Part shown: piece after piece, positions 52,001 through 64,000 of the stretch
How the letters are laid out: each line of letters opens with the position of its first letter
Numbering within the stretch: position 1 is the stretch's first letter
Source: Xylaria sp. FL1777
Lineage: Eukaryota > Ascomycota > Sordariomycetes > Xylariales > Xylariaceae
NCBI GenBank assembly: GCA_022578965.1
Contig: MU400511.1
Span: 434,001 to 498,000, forward strand
Length of the DNA stretch: 64,000 bases
Direction of reading: 5' to 3'
Notes under the pieces: generated by a model
Seen by the model: only the letters and a program-made list of their open reading frames with translations
Database searches by the model: none
Told to the model about the DNA's origin: nothing
Program-made: the position numbers and the translations under genes

Positions 52001-52740
52001 AAGTGCTTTTCCTTTAAAAGAAACAGCTAAAGCTAATGCTTTTTTTTCTAAAAAAAGCAAAAAAAACAGTTTATTACTAACTCTAAAGCAAATAAGCAAC
52101 AATAAAAAAACATAGCAATACTTAACAAATAAGTTAGCTAAGCAAAATTAAAAAATAGCTTAAATTATTTAAAACTAGAAAAAACTAAACAAGAATATTT
52201 ATTATAAGCTAAATTTTCTAAAAACTAGTAAAATGTTTACTAAAGATTTAAATACTTTAAGTAAGCAAGTTAACTATTTTTAAAGTATAATAAACTAAGT
52301 TATTAAAAGCAATAATTAAACAGAAAATATATTAAAAGAACTTTTAAACTGCATACTTTATATTTATAATAGTTTAGCACTATTACTTTTAAGAATATTA
52401 GTGTTATGCTAGCTAGTGCTACGTTAGTTAGTGCTAAAACAACTAGTTTTGCTTTAGCTATTTTTGCTTTTATTTTATATAAATGCACTTAGTTTTAAAC
52501 TATAATTATTTTATAAAAATAAAGCAGCTTTATTTTTAATACTTATAATAGCTACGCTTATTAAATTAGCAAGCAACTTTTATTAAAAATTATTACTAAA
52601 GTTATTACATTTAGCAATTTTTAGTTTAGTAAGCATTAATTGTTTATTTGTTTTTCGGTTTAACTTTAATATAGTACTATGCTTGTTAATTAAGATTATT
52701 TAGCTAACGGCTTTTTTAGTAGCACTATTTGCTTAAACAG

Positions 52741-53224
52741 TAGCTTTTGCGCTTTTTGTATTGTTTACTGCAAGCATTACAGCTAGTGTAATAACAACAA
52801 TAATAATAACTGCGCTACTTGTAATAACTAACTTTACTTTTGTTTTTAATATAAGAGCTACTACTTTTATATTTGCACTAGCACCTAAAGGTAATAGTTT
52901 TAATTAAAACGAACTATTTAAGTTTTTTATTATTTACTAGTGGTCTAAAAAAGCAAAGGGTTATGCTTTTAATAGTTATAAAAAAAAAGCTAAAAGACAT
53001 ATAAACATAAACGTTAACCTAAATCTAAATAATGATTCTTTAAATAATAATAATAGTAATAATAGAGGCAATAAATAACCTTTTTGCAAAAATGAAGTTA
53101 ATTTGCTTAGTTAAAGCAATTATGCTAATCGAAGTGCTATTTCTAGAAAAAAATCAACTAGATTAACTATTAGCAGATTAAATAAGCTAAAACGTTCTAA
53201 TATTAGCTATTTTAATCCTAATTA
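52741..53224 (+). pseudogene. Decayed reading frame, unknown product
   Basis: One frame runs about 160 codons with only four internal stops, all TAA or TAG, where this base composition would give about one per ten codons. It shows a Thr/Ile/Ala-rich part, APKGNSFN, a WSKKAKGYAF stretch, a Lys/Asn-rich linker, and a basic end (RKKSTRLTISRLNKLKR). The stops fit RIP of CAA and TGG codons. I do not recognise the product; a gag-like or transposase accessory protein is possible. Confidence 0.35.
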
Positions 53225-55199
53225 AAATAATCTTAAAAATGTTAGCATAGTTATAAATAATAATAAACTAATTTTTATTAACATTTATTACTTTATAAAT
53301 TATATCTTTTTGTTTTTTAAAAACTTAAGCACTTATAAATTTAACAAAAAGCAAATATTAAGAATGTTTTAAACTTTATTAAGAAGTACTGCAGTAATAT
53401 AATAAAATAATAAGTTAATATTAGCTATACATATAAACTATTATACTAAAAAATTAAACAAAATATTTAATAAACTTATAATTTAATTTGCAATGCTTGC
53501 TTTTAAAACAACTTAACAATTTAATAGTACAAAGCTTACTTTAAAAAATATAGCTTAAAAAAACATAGCAATAATAACCTTTATTTAAAAAAAGCTATAA
53601 TATGCTAAAGCAATAAAAACTTTAACTAAAAACGATAATAATTAGCAAAGCATAATAATATTTATTTAGACTTATATAAATATAAACATTAAGTAATACT
53701 TTTATGCTTTTAAAAAGGAAAAATCTTTAGCTAAATATATAACTAAGGTTGCTAAAGCAAAGCTAATTTTTATTATAGCAGCAAAAAAGATATTCTTTTA
53801 TATACGCAAAAAAAAAAAGCAATATATATAATATTACTTGTTTTTGCTTAAAGGTTATAATTATAAGTTTTAAAAGAATAAGTATAAATATAAGTTAAAA
53901 AATAAAGATAAGTTTAGCAAAAATAGTAAAAACAATAATAATAAGCTTTTATAAAAGAAAAAAAAACGCAAATATAAACATAGTTACAAATATTATTAAA
54001 ATAAATATAATAAGCATAAAAAGAATTATAACTAAGCTTATTTTATAAACTTTAATTTTAAGTTTATTTTTTTTAAGTTTAAAAACTTAACTTTTTTTTT
54101 TTTAGAAAGCTTAAATAGCGCAGCTTTTGTAGTAATAAACTATAGTAATATATATAAGTACTATAAAAAAACTTTTAACTTGTTACGTAATAAAGACTAA
54201 TATGCTTATAAATATACTAATTGCTTATATAAACAAATTATATTTTAATTGCTTGCTAATTTAATAACGCGTATATATAAGCGTTATTATACTTTATTTA
54301 ATTTTTGTAATTAGCTGTTTTACTACTTAAATACTTGTAATGCAAACAAATTATAAGCAAACTTAGCTTTATGTTAGCTAAAAATAAGCGTTTTTATAAA
54401 AATTAAAAGCGCTAAATTAAAAGCTAAGCTAATTATATTTTATATATGCTAAGCACTTTTAGTTATTAATACGCTAAACAACTTATTAAAATGTTTTAGC
54501 ATTAAATACTTATATTTTAAAATAAATGTATATATTAAACCTAATAGTAAAAAAATATAAGTATGCTTAAATATAAGTGCATTATAAAGCATTATTATAC
54601 GTAAGCTTTTTAATACTTGCAAATATATAATCGAACATTAAAAAGGTTAACAAGCAAAAAAAATTAAAAGCATTAATAAAAGCTGCTTTTATTGCATATT
54701 AAAAGCTAAGTTTAAACTTTACTTATTAAAACATAATAATTACAGATTTTCTAAGCTTTTATAAATTAAAAAAAAAGCTTAAGTAATTAAAAAAGATATA
54801 ATACTTTGTTTTTTGCTAAGCATTAAGTGTTTAAATCTATAAAGTATAGTTATTAATTATAAAGAAACAAAAATAACTATAGCTAACATAAATAACTTTA
54901 AAATTTCATTTTAAGTATACTTATGTGTATACTTATATATAAAAAAAATTATTTTAGCTTGTAAAGTATTTTTTAGGCCTAGTACTATAATATAAGCTTT
55001 AGCTATATATAAACTTTTGCTTGCTAATTATAACTTTATATTTAAGCTATTTTATAAAAATGGTATAGCTACACTTGTTAAGTTTATTACTTTTAAAAGT
55101 ATAGTTTTAGTTAATTTTTCGCCTTAAATTAAGACTATATTTAAAAGTACTTATATTAGTACTATTTAAAAGCAATTCTTTAGTAGTAAAGCTAAAAAG

Positions 55200-55858
55200 A
55201 AATCTTAGAAAGCATGTTTAAAAACAGTTATGCTAGCTATAAATATTATAGCTATAAGTGCTTTATTTAGCATAACACTTAAAAACATTAGCGCTAAAAC
55301 TATTAATGCTATTAGCGCTAGCTTAAATATTACTAATAAAGGCATTTATATTTTTAATAATTTTAAGTTTTTTAACGCATTTTATATAAACAAATTAATT
55401 AACTTAACTTTTATATTTAAACAAATTGTTATTAATATATATATTTTTAGCTATAACTTTAACTTTTATATTAATATAACTAATATTGCTAATATAATAA
55501 ATACGCTTAAAAAAGCTAGTGTTTTAACTACTAGCTTAGTTATTAACGCAATATATAGCATAATTAAAAAATTAGCTAACTAGCTACTAAAAAAAATAAA
55601 CAACACAATAAATTTAAACGCACTCAAACTTAAGATTTGCAAAATTATTTTTACTTTAGGAATTAAAAAACCTAGCAAAAAGAACAAGGTTATATTACTA
55701 GCTAGCTATTTTATTTATACTAGCAAAAATATAATAGCAAAGGAAATTCTGCAACTAATTAACAAAATTCCTAAAATTTAGCAAAACTAAAGTATTATTA
55801 ATATTTTTAAAAATAAACTTATAAAAATACCCTTAGTAAACAATTAGCAAAAAACTAA
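55200..55858 (+). pseudogene. Decayed reading frame, unknown product
   Basis: An open stretch of 117 codons from 55230, one TAG, then about 68 further codons in the same frame before stops accumulate. Composition is Ile/Asn/Lys/Leu-rich as expected after C-to-T change. Phrases include LNALKLKICKIIFTLGIKKPSKKNK and IIAKEILQLINKIPKI. No family recognised. It follows the decayed frame at 52.7 kb on the same strand, so both may come from one element. Confidence 0.3.
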
Positions 55859-56526
55859 ATTAAACAATTAACTTTATTTTTTAAGCATTTATAATAAAAA
55901 AGCTATTAATTTTATTTTTAATTGATTTTACGCATAAAGTTAAATAAAATAAGTTAACAAACCTACTTTATTTATACATTTTACTTTTATAGTTTAAACG
56001 CAAAAAAAGAAAAAACTGCATTTATAACTAGTAATTAATTTATAAACTTTAAACAAAGTAGCTATTTTAAACAATTATTTTTTGCTTTTTTAATCTAAGG
56101 TTATTTTGTTAATTAAAAAGAAAAAGTATATAACTTATGTAAATATAACTTCTTTTTTTTATTAATTTAAAGTATATTTTAATTATTGCAATAGATTTAT
56201 TATTATTAGCTTAAAAGATCTTAAATAGTTTATAGTTGCACTTATAGGATTTTATAATATATTTGCATATATATAACAGTTTATAGATTGCTTACTTAAA
56301 AAGTTTAAGCACTTTTATTGCGCTTTTATTAATAATATTGTGATTTATTTTAATATTAAAAAAAAGCACCTTTTTTATTTATGTATTATTTTTAAGCTGT
56401 TTTAAAGCAAGAAAATATTCTTTTTGCTAAAAAAGTCTTTTATAACATACTTTTTTATTAAGCTTTTAAGCTTTTAAATAAATGCTTTTAGTATATTAAC
56501 TATTAAGCAAAAAGTTAAAGCAATAT

Positions 56527-59500
56527 TAAAATAAAGCAGTGTAATTACGCAAGATTTACTATAACACTTTAATAGCAAAGAGATAAGTTATAACTTACGT
56601 ATTTAAGCAATTAAGCTATATATAAATTAGGGAATTAAACGATTAATTAAAAGGCTATTTAATAATATAAAATAAAGCAACTATAGCTAATTTTCATAAT
56701 GTTAAGCGTAATAGTTAAATTTATACTTTGAAATTTAGCGTAATACTTATACTTTTATTTTTATTATATAGCTTAGCTTAAACTTATTTTAACTAGCTAG
56801 TTAGTTTATTTAGCTACTTTACTTTACTTTAATTTTTTTTATTAAAATATAGCTGCTTTTAGTTTATTTTAATACTTATAATTATATAGTTTTTTATTTT
56901 TATTAGCGTTTTTTAAACAGGGTTAATATTATTTTTTTTTGCTTATTTAGTTTTATAAGTTTTTTTTTATTTTTTTTGCTACGTTTAAAAATAGCTTAAG
57001 CTTTAGCGCTTATAAAAGTATTATAGCTTTATTAAAACTAGTTTTAGCTTTTTTACGTATTTAAATATATAAGCAAAAGCTTTTAAAAGTGCTTAGTGTT
57101 TTTTTTATAAAAGTGCTTATAAAAAGTTTGTATTTTTTTTTTTTTAAACTATTAAGCTTAGCTAAGTTTTATATTTAGTTTATTATATTTAAAAAAAAAG
57201 ATATTTATAAAGGTATTTATAGTAAAATAACTTTGTACTGCTAGAACGTTTTTATATTACTTATAATAGGATTTCTTTAGTATAACTATTAGTTTTTTTT
57301 ACTAGGAACTTTTTTTGCGCTTTAAAATAAAAAGCATTAAAAAAGCAGAACAATTAACTTTTAGTTTTCTTTTTAGCGTTTTTTTTTTACTTTATGTATT
57401 TTTAGCGCTTAATAATAAAAAAGCTAACTTATTAGATTTAAAGAAAATTGCTTTTGGTTTTTTTAGAAAATAATAAGGTTTAGCGCTTATTAAAAGTAAT
57501 AAACGTAGATTTTTTTGCAATTTAAAGCTAAAGTGCTTTTTAAAGTTTACTTTTAAAAATTAAATAAGCTATTTATAACTTTTTTAATTATTAATATTTT
57601 TTTTTAAATATTAGCTTATTAGGTTGCAAAACATATAGTATAAATATAAAGCTTTAATAAACTTATATATATAATTATTACGCTAGCAAAAATAAAAAAG
57701 TATAAAATAGCTTAATATAACTTTTATATTAAAGTGCTTTATTATTTAATATTTTTGCAATTTTTAGAAAACTTGTTTGTTATTTTTATTAGTAGCATAT
57801 TTAAAGTTTAAAATATATATTACTTTTAAAACAGTATTAATAAAAATAATAATTTAGTAATTATTTAAGTAATATTTTATTATAAAATATTTTATTTAAA
57901 AAGTTATAGCAATTATTGCAGCTTATTTTACGTTTTGCTAGTTTATAAAAAGATTTTTTATAAACTAGCTATATTTAAGTTTAATATTTATTTTTAAAGC
58001 TTTAGCTTTTTTATTTATATATAACTAAAGTAATACATTTAATAAAGCTTTTATTTTACGCTTATTTAGCTATTTTTTAGCGTTTAGCTTTATAAAGATA
58101 TTTATAATATAAATAGCTTTAATTTTTTATTTTATAATGTTTATTTTATAAAGGTTTTTATAGCAGCTATAAATAGCAAGCTTTTTTTAATAATTTAAAT
58201 AGTTTTATTTATATTAATAAGTTTTTTTAATAGCTATTTGTTGTTTTAAAAAGAAAGTTTTTAATTATTACTTTTTATTATTTTTATATATTATTTTTAG
58301 AACTTTATTTAGCAAAAAATAATAAGCTAGCTTTTGTTTATTATAAGGCTTTAGTTTATTAAAATATTTTATGTTATTATTTTTTTAATAATTATTTAAA
58401 GCTTTTTTTAATAGTAGTTTTTTTAAGGATTTTATAAATAATAACTGCTAAATATTTAGTTTTTGTACTATAGGTTTTTATTTTTTATATAGTTTTAGCT
58501 TTATTACTAAAATTATTAAATTTTTTATAAACGTAATATTAAACTTATTAAAGCAAAAATTGTTATTTTTGCAGTGTTTTTTAATTTTAAATAAGTATTA
58601 TATTAATATTATAAAACTTTTTATAGTTATAAATTCTAATATTTAGTTTATAGCTTATAAAAATACTTTTAAATATTTAGTTTTTAGTTTAAGCATATAA
58701 AGTAATATTTTATTTGCGTTTATTAAGCGGTTTTATGCAGCAAAGTATGCTATAAAAGCTTTTTTCTAAAAATTAAGCGCTTTTTTATTAAATAATAAGT
58801 TAAAAATATAAAAAATTCCTATTAAAATTATATATAGTATAAATTACTAATATTTTAACGCTTTTTTATTATAATACTTTTTATATATTAAGTATATTGC
58901 TTTTTTTTATATTTATTAAACTAAATTTAAAAATAAGTTTTAATAAGTTTTACTATTTTTAAAAAACATATAATTAAAGTGCTTTTTTAGTACTATTTTT
59001 TTTTTTTTTTTTAGGTTTTTAAAAAACAAACTTCTTATAAAAGTTATTTTTTTTTATATAAAATAAAACTCTAAAACGAACTTTAAAAAAACATTAACTA
59101 AAAAAAGCAGTATGTTTTTTAGCTAAATATTTTTTATATTTAGTTTTTTAATCTATAAAAAAAGCTAGCAAGCTAAATATTTTTTGTACTTTAAATTTTT
59201 AATAATTATTAGCTTTTTTTTAAAGCTATTTTTAAAACGCTATTAGTTTTTAAAAAAAAGCTTTTTATAATTAATAGTTAAGTTTATATATATATGCTTA
59301 TTTTTTTTTTTTTTTTGCTTTTTTTTTAAAGTTTGCTATTTTTTGTACTAGTTGCTTATATGCTTTAGTATTAAATGTTAACTCTTTAGAACTTTTAAAA
59401 AAAAATGCCTTTATTTTTAGTTAATTTGCAGTACTAATAACTTTTTTAAAAATAAAAAATATAATAATTAAAAGCATATATATATAATAAAAGCAATTTT

Positions 59501-62500
59501 TAATAATATTTAAGTATATATATACTTTTGCTATATTTTATAATTTAATAAAAAATACAAACAAGTTAAAAATTTTAATATAAGTTAAAAATATAAAAAT
59601 AAATAATATAAAAAGTATAAAATATAAATATTAATATTAGTATTATTTATTATATATAGTTTAATATTTTTAATTGTTAATTTAAGTTATTACTTTTTAG
59701 TAATTGCAAAATTTTTTAAATATAAATGCTAAAAGTATTTATACTAAATATAAAAAGTTAAAACTTATTAAGTAAATAAAATAGCAAAGTTAAATATAAA
59801 TAAAAAGTTTAATAAAACAAATATAATAAAAAAAAAGCTAAAATATATATTTTTAAACTAGTATATTTTTTTTTTATAAACTTACTATATTATTTTTAAT
59901 TTATTAATTAATTATTTTATTGCTAAAATAAATTATTAATTATTAAATGCTTTTATAACAATTATTTTTTATATATTTATATTAGTATTAATTAAAAAAT
60001 AAGCAAATAAAGTAATTTTAGTTAATTAAATAATTACTTTTTAACTTTTTTTTAATATATTTATAACTTATTTTTTTTAAACATTTATTACTATTAATAG
60101 CAAAATAAATAACTTAAGCTTTAATAAATATAAAAGAAAAACTTGTTTTTTTTTTTAATTTGTTTTTTTTTAAGTAGTTTTAAAGCTTAGATCTTTTTTA
60201 TAATTTTTTTTTTTAGTGCTTAAATCTTTAAATTACTTAGTTTATGCTTTTATTATAAAGTTTTTGTTTTTAAATAGCATAATTAATGCTTGCTTAATTA
60301 AGCATTTAAAAAATAATTCTTATATTATTAATAAAGTTTTAAATAATTAAAAAGCATTATAATAATTAATTAATATTTAAAAAATTAATACTATTTAACT
60401 AGTAAATAATTATATTTGTAATATTTAAAAAGTTAAGTTTACTAATAAATAGCAAAATATATATGCTTTTTTTTTTTTTAAATCTTGTTTTTTTTATTTA
60501 GCTAACTTTTTTTGTTTTATATAATTAAGCATTAAGCTATTTATAAATTAAAATTCTTAGTAGTAATGCTAGTAATAAATATATTTAATAAAAAGTTAGT
60601 TATAATTTTTTTTATATATGCTATATAAATTAATATATTTAAGTTAGCTTTAGCTAAATAAAAAAATAAAAGTATTTAAAATTTTGCTTATTATATATAA
60701 AAGTAACTAAAAGTAATTTTTAAAGCAAATATATATATTAAATCTTTTATAACTTTTGCTAATTTATAGCTATGTTTATATAGCTATTTAAAATATAAAA
60801 TGCTATATTTTATAAATATTGCAAATAGTTATTAATAATAGCTAAAAGCAAAAAGTATATAAAGCTTTATTTTTTTTTTTTTTGCTATATTATTTTAAAA
60901 TAAAAGTTTAGTATATATACTAACTGCATATTTATTATTTAGTTATAAAACTATTTATTTTATAAATTTAAAAGCAATATAGCTAAATATTTTAAAGCTA
61001 ATATAATAACTATAGTAATTAAAAAAGATTTTATGCTTAAAAACTTTAAAAAATAAATAGTTTTAATTAAAAATATTTTTGTTTGTTTAACTAAAAAAAG
61101 AACTAAATTAAAACATAAGTTAAAGCGTTTTTTTTAAGCTAATTTTGTTGCTTAGCTTATTAAAAGTAATATTAATAAGTAATAATTTAGTATTGCTTAA
61201 AAAATTAGCATAATATTTAAGTGTTTAAAAAAATAGCTAAAGAAATAAATTAAATAAGTTATATAAAATAAAATAAAATAAAAAAATTAAACGATTTGCT
61301 TATATAGCAATGTTTTTTTTAATATAATTTACGATTATTTTTTTTTATTGCATAACTTATAAATTTTTTTTTAAGCGTAATAAATAAAAAAAAAATAGTT
61401 ATTATATAAAAAGTTAAGTTATAACATTTATAAAAGCAAATATATAAAACTTTTGCAACAAAAAAATCAAAAATATATAAAATAAGAATTATTAATACTA
61501 AATTATTAAATCTTTTTTTGTTTTTTTTTTAGTTTTTATTTTTTTAGCTTTATATAATTAAATAATTTTGTTTAATTTTTTATAGCAAGGTTTTATTTTT
61601 GCTAAGCTTGCTTTAAACTTTGCTTAAACGTTTGCTATTTTATTAAATGTTTATTATTGCTTAATAGTAACTTTAAGTTATTATTAGTAGTTTAAACGTA
61701 TAAAATATAAACTAGTAACTTTTTAAAATGTAATAATAGTATTTTTTGCTTTTTAGTAATTTTAAGGTTTTTATTAAATATTAAATAGTTTAAACTAAAA
61801 GCAAAAAAAGCTATTTAGTTTTAAATAAAAATAATAAAGCAATTAAAAGTAAAAAAACTTATATATAAACATTAGTATAATAAAATAAACTTAAGTAATT
61901 AAAACTAATAAGCAATTTTTATTTTTATTTTTTTTGTTTTTACGCATTTTTAAAAAAAAGCAATAATAATTTATATTAAAATTAAGCTGCTTAGCTATTT
62001 AAAAAATGTTAAAATAAAATAAAAACTTATATTTTTAATATAATAGTAAAAAAAGTGCTAATAAACTAGCTATTATAAAACTAATAAATGTAAAACTAAT
62101 AAAAAAAAAGCTATAAAAAATGCGCTTAATTTTAAGCAAAAAAAAATAGTTTTATGCATTATAACTTAATTATATAAACTTATATAATTAGTAAAAATAA
62201 AAAATAAAACAATTAGTAAAAAAACAAAAAGTAAAAAAAGAAAAATCTATTGTTTTAGCTTTTATTAGTTATTACTTTTTAAAGCGCTTTATAGTATAAT
62301 AGCTAAAAAAAGAAAATAAGCTGTTATATTTTTTAGCACTTAAAATATTTAAAGCGCTAAAAATTATACTATAGCTTTTATAAATTTAAAGAACTTTTAT
62401 AACTTGTTATATTTTTTTTGCTTTTTATAGTTTAATTGCTATAGCTTTAATTATTAAAAGCTTTATTATTTTAGTTTAGTTTTTAATAAATAGTTACAGC

Positions 62501-64000
62501 ATTAATAGTTTATATATTAAAGTTAGAATTTTTTAGTTTTTAGTACTTTTAATTATTTTATATAAATTGCTTTAATTTTTTAAAAAAAAATAACCTTTTT
62601 AATTTTTTGCTAGTTAGTTTTGCTAATTAGTATTATTTATAATTAATATTTTTTTTAATTTTATAAAAGCTAATTTATTTATATAGTAGCTTTTTATTGT
62701 TAAATTTATTTATTAAAAGCATAATATTATAAAAAAGAACAAAAAAGCCCTTTTTAAGTAGTTGCTTAATTTTATAAGCGTTTTTTTAAGATTTAGCTTT
62801 TATAGCTAATTTTTTTTTCTTAGTTATAATTGCTTTAATTTTTATAACATTTTAATTGTAACGTTTTAGCTGCTTAACTTTAGCTTTAATAAAATTTTTA
62901 TAAAAAGCAATATTTTGCTATTTAATTATTTTTTATATTAGTATTATATTTTTTACTAGTAAAATTAGCATTTTTTTATATATTAGTTTATATAAGCTAT
63001 AGCTATAGTAGCATATAAAAATATAATTTGCTTATATTATTAAGTTTAAGTATTTTAGCTAATTTTTTTTAGTTTTATTTATTATTTATATAAGGCTTTT
63101 TTTTATTAGCTTATAGCTTTTTTTAATAAGGCCTTAAGCTTAAAAATAATAAGCTAAGCTATAATTTATTTTATAGCTTAAAATATTTATTGCGTTTTTT
63201 ATTTCTTTTTTAAATTTAAAGCTATTATTATATTTGATTTTTATAAGGATTTTATGCTAAAACACGATTTTTTTTTTAATAAATTTAAGTATTTTTAAAA
63301 GGTTTATATGCTTTAAAAGTTTAGCTTTTAAATAAGTTATTATTTTATATTTTGCTTTTATAATAGCTTTAAATTTATTGCTTAATAATATAGTTTATAT
63401 ATTTATAACCTAAAAAACTAAAGAATTTAAAAAGTAATTAAAACAATATTTTTTAGTTTTTTTGCTATTAGTAGATTTTTAGTAATTAAAGCAACTAGCA
63501 ATTATAACATAAACATTTTAATAAAGGCCTTTTTAGTAGTATTTTTAAATTATTTGCTAAGTTATAAATATTTAGCTTTTATATGTTATTTTTTTATAGT
63601 TTTTTTTAATAAGAGCTTTTTGGGTTTTTTTATTATTAATGACTTTTTTTAGTATTTTTTTAAACTTTGCTTTTTTTTAAAGAGTAAACTTATTAACGAA
63701 AAATTTAAAGGCTTTCTTTTTAAAGTATTTTTGCTTTTTTTTTGTTGTAAGTTTTTTTAAAACTTGCTTAAAAATAAAATACTTAATAATTTGCTTACTT
63801 TTTTTGCTTTAATTTTTTTTTAAATATAGCAAAAGTTCTATTTTTTAGTATACTAAGCTTTTAATTAGTTAATTGCTTAATTTTTTATATATAATAGTAA
63901 TAACTATTATATATAATTAAAAATTAATAAAATCTTTTATATTTTTTTTTTAATAATTATTTAACTTATTTAATAGTTTAAAAAGTTTTTTAAAAAGTTT
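56527..64000 (+). mobile_element. Large terminal-inverted-repeat transposon, copy B (partial, runs off the window)
   Basis: Begins with the family end TAAAATAAAGCAG followed by GTGTAATTACGC, the least mutated version of the terminus. Terminal repeat 56527-56832. The remaining 7.2 kb is an inverted match of copy A from 41.34 kb down to about 26.6 kb once A's three insertions are removed; landmarks are the hairpin-like stretch with AAGCGCTTTA at 62.27 kb against 30.2 kb, and a T run at 59.31 kb against an A run at 36.74 kb. It carries the empty sites for all three insertions. The right end and the counterpart of the 101-base array are beyond the window. Confidence 0.8.

Larger units (their letters stand above)
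49004..56526. mobile_element. Decayed element or elements between two family ends
   Basis: About 7.5 kb that keeps somewhat more G and C than its surroundings, mainly 50.6-51.7 and 52.7-53.2 kb, and contains two frames with fewer stops than chance would give. A 54-base direct repeat occurs at about 51827 and 51881 (GCAAAAAAC then TTACTAAATTAACTGC). Direct-orientation family ends lie on both sides (48711, 56527), but the right one belongs to copy B. Superfamily unknown. Confidence 0.45.
16876..64000. repeat. RIP-type A+T-rich transposon block
   Basis: About 47 kb in which both strands are almost only A and T with an excess of TpA. The remaining C is mostly in CpT and GpCpT contexts. Open frames are short and riddled with TAA/TAG. 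The change from ordinary DNA is abrupt at about 16.88 kb. This is the expected product of repeat-induced point mutation of repeated DNA in Pezizomycotina, where CpA becomes TpA on both strands. Two stretches stand out as unmutated: the LTR-type element at 37.3-39.4 kb and the ends of the MITE at 18.7-19.5 kb. Expected chromatin state is H3K9-methylated heterochromatin (known for such blocks, not seen here). Confidence 0.9.

Noticed and set aside
16876..64000. Mitochondrial DNA insertion as the reason for the A+T richness
   Set aside because: No respiratory-chain, rRNA or tRNA genes are visible, and the nested transposons with duplications and TAA/TAG-type stops fit RIP far better.
16876..64000. 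Centromere core
   Set aside because: A+T-rich RIP blocks can be centromeric in some fungi, but nothing here tells centromere from ordinary silenced transposon DNA; it needs CENP-A data.

Overview
The window looks like the nuclear genome of a filamentous ascomycete (Pezizomycotina). The genes have short introns (about 49-60 bases) with GT/GC..AG borders and CTAAC-like branch points. The DNA falls into two sharply different kinds: about 16.9 kb of gene-bearing DNA of ordinary composition, then about 47 kb of extremely A+T-rich, TpA-rich DNA of the kind left by repeat-induced point mutation (RIP). I cannot name the species.

Gene-rich part (1-16.9 kb). In order: a two-RRM RNA-binding protein (minus strand); a complete Argonaute of the QDE-2 type (minus strand, three exons) with catalytic residues D768/E809/D841/D993; and, head-to-head across about 730 bases, a roughly 2,370-residue protein (seven exons). 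That protein joins a ZNFX1/Hrr1-type superfamily-1 RNA helicase, an NFX1-type cysteine-rich zinc region, three CbxX/CfqX-type AAA+ ATPase modules and a coiled-coil tail. Because relatives of this helicase work in small-RNA silencing, the divergent pair is a plausible RNAi locus, and it sits next to a large RIP-silenced block. Then come one unrecognised small gene (minus strand) and a remnant of a phosphatidylserine-decarboxylase-like gene that holds only the N-terminal 'PSDC' domain and stops exactly where the A+T-rich block begins.

A+T-rich part (16.9-64 kb). I see no intact gene. It is a nest of transposons that can be read by layers. A family of about 10.5 kb with roughly 305-base terminal inverted repeats is present as one complete copy (A, 23,556-41,643, split by insertions), one inverted copy running off the window (B, 56,527-64,000) and one isolated end (48.7 kb). 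Comparing A with B shows three clean insertions in A whose empty sites survive in B: a 1,862-base pogo/Fot1-like element (TA duplication), a 3,567-base hAT-like element (8-base duplication), and a 2,105-base non-coding LTR-type element (5-base duplication). The last is not RIP-mutated and forms a GC-normal island at 37.3-39.4 kb. A fourth insertion, an 820-base pogo-like MITE with 45-base inverted ends, lies in a degenerate tandem array at 18.7-19.5 kb. Several tandem arrays (16-17, about 70 and about 101 base units) and two decayed reading frames complete the block.

All domain and family names come from reading the translated sequence by eye; no search was run.
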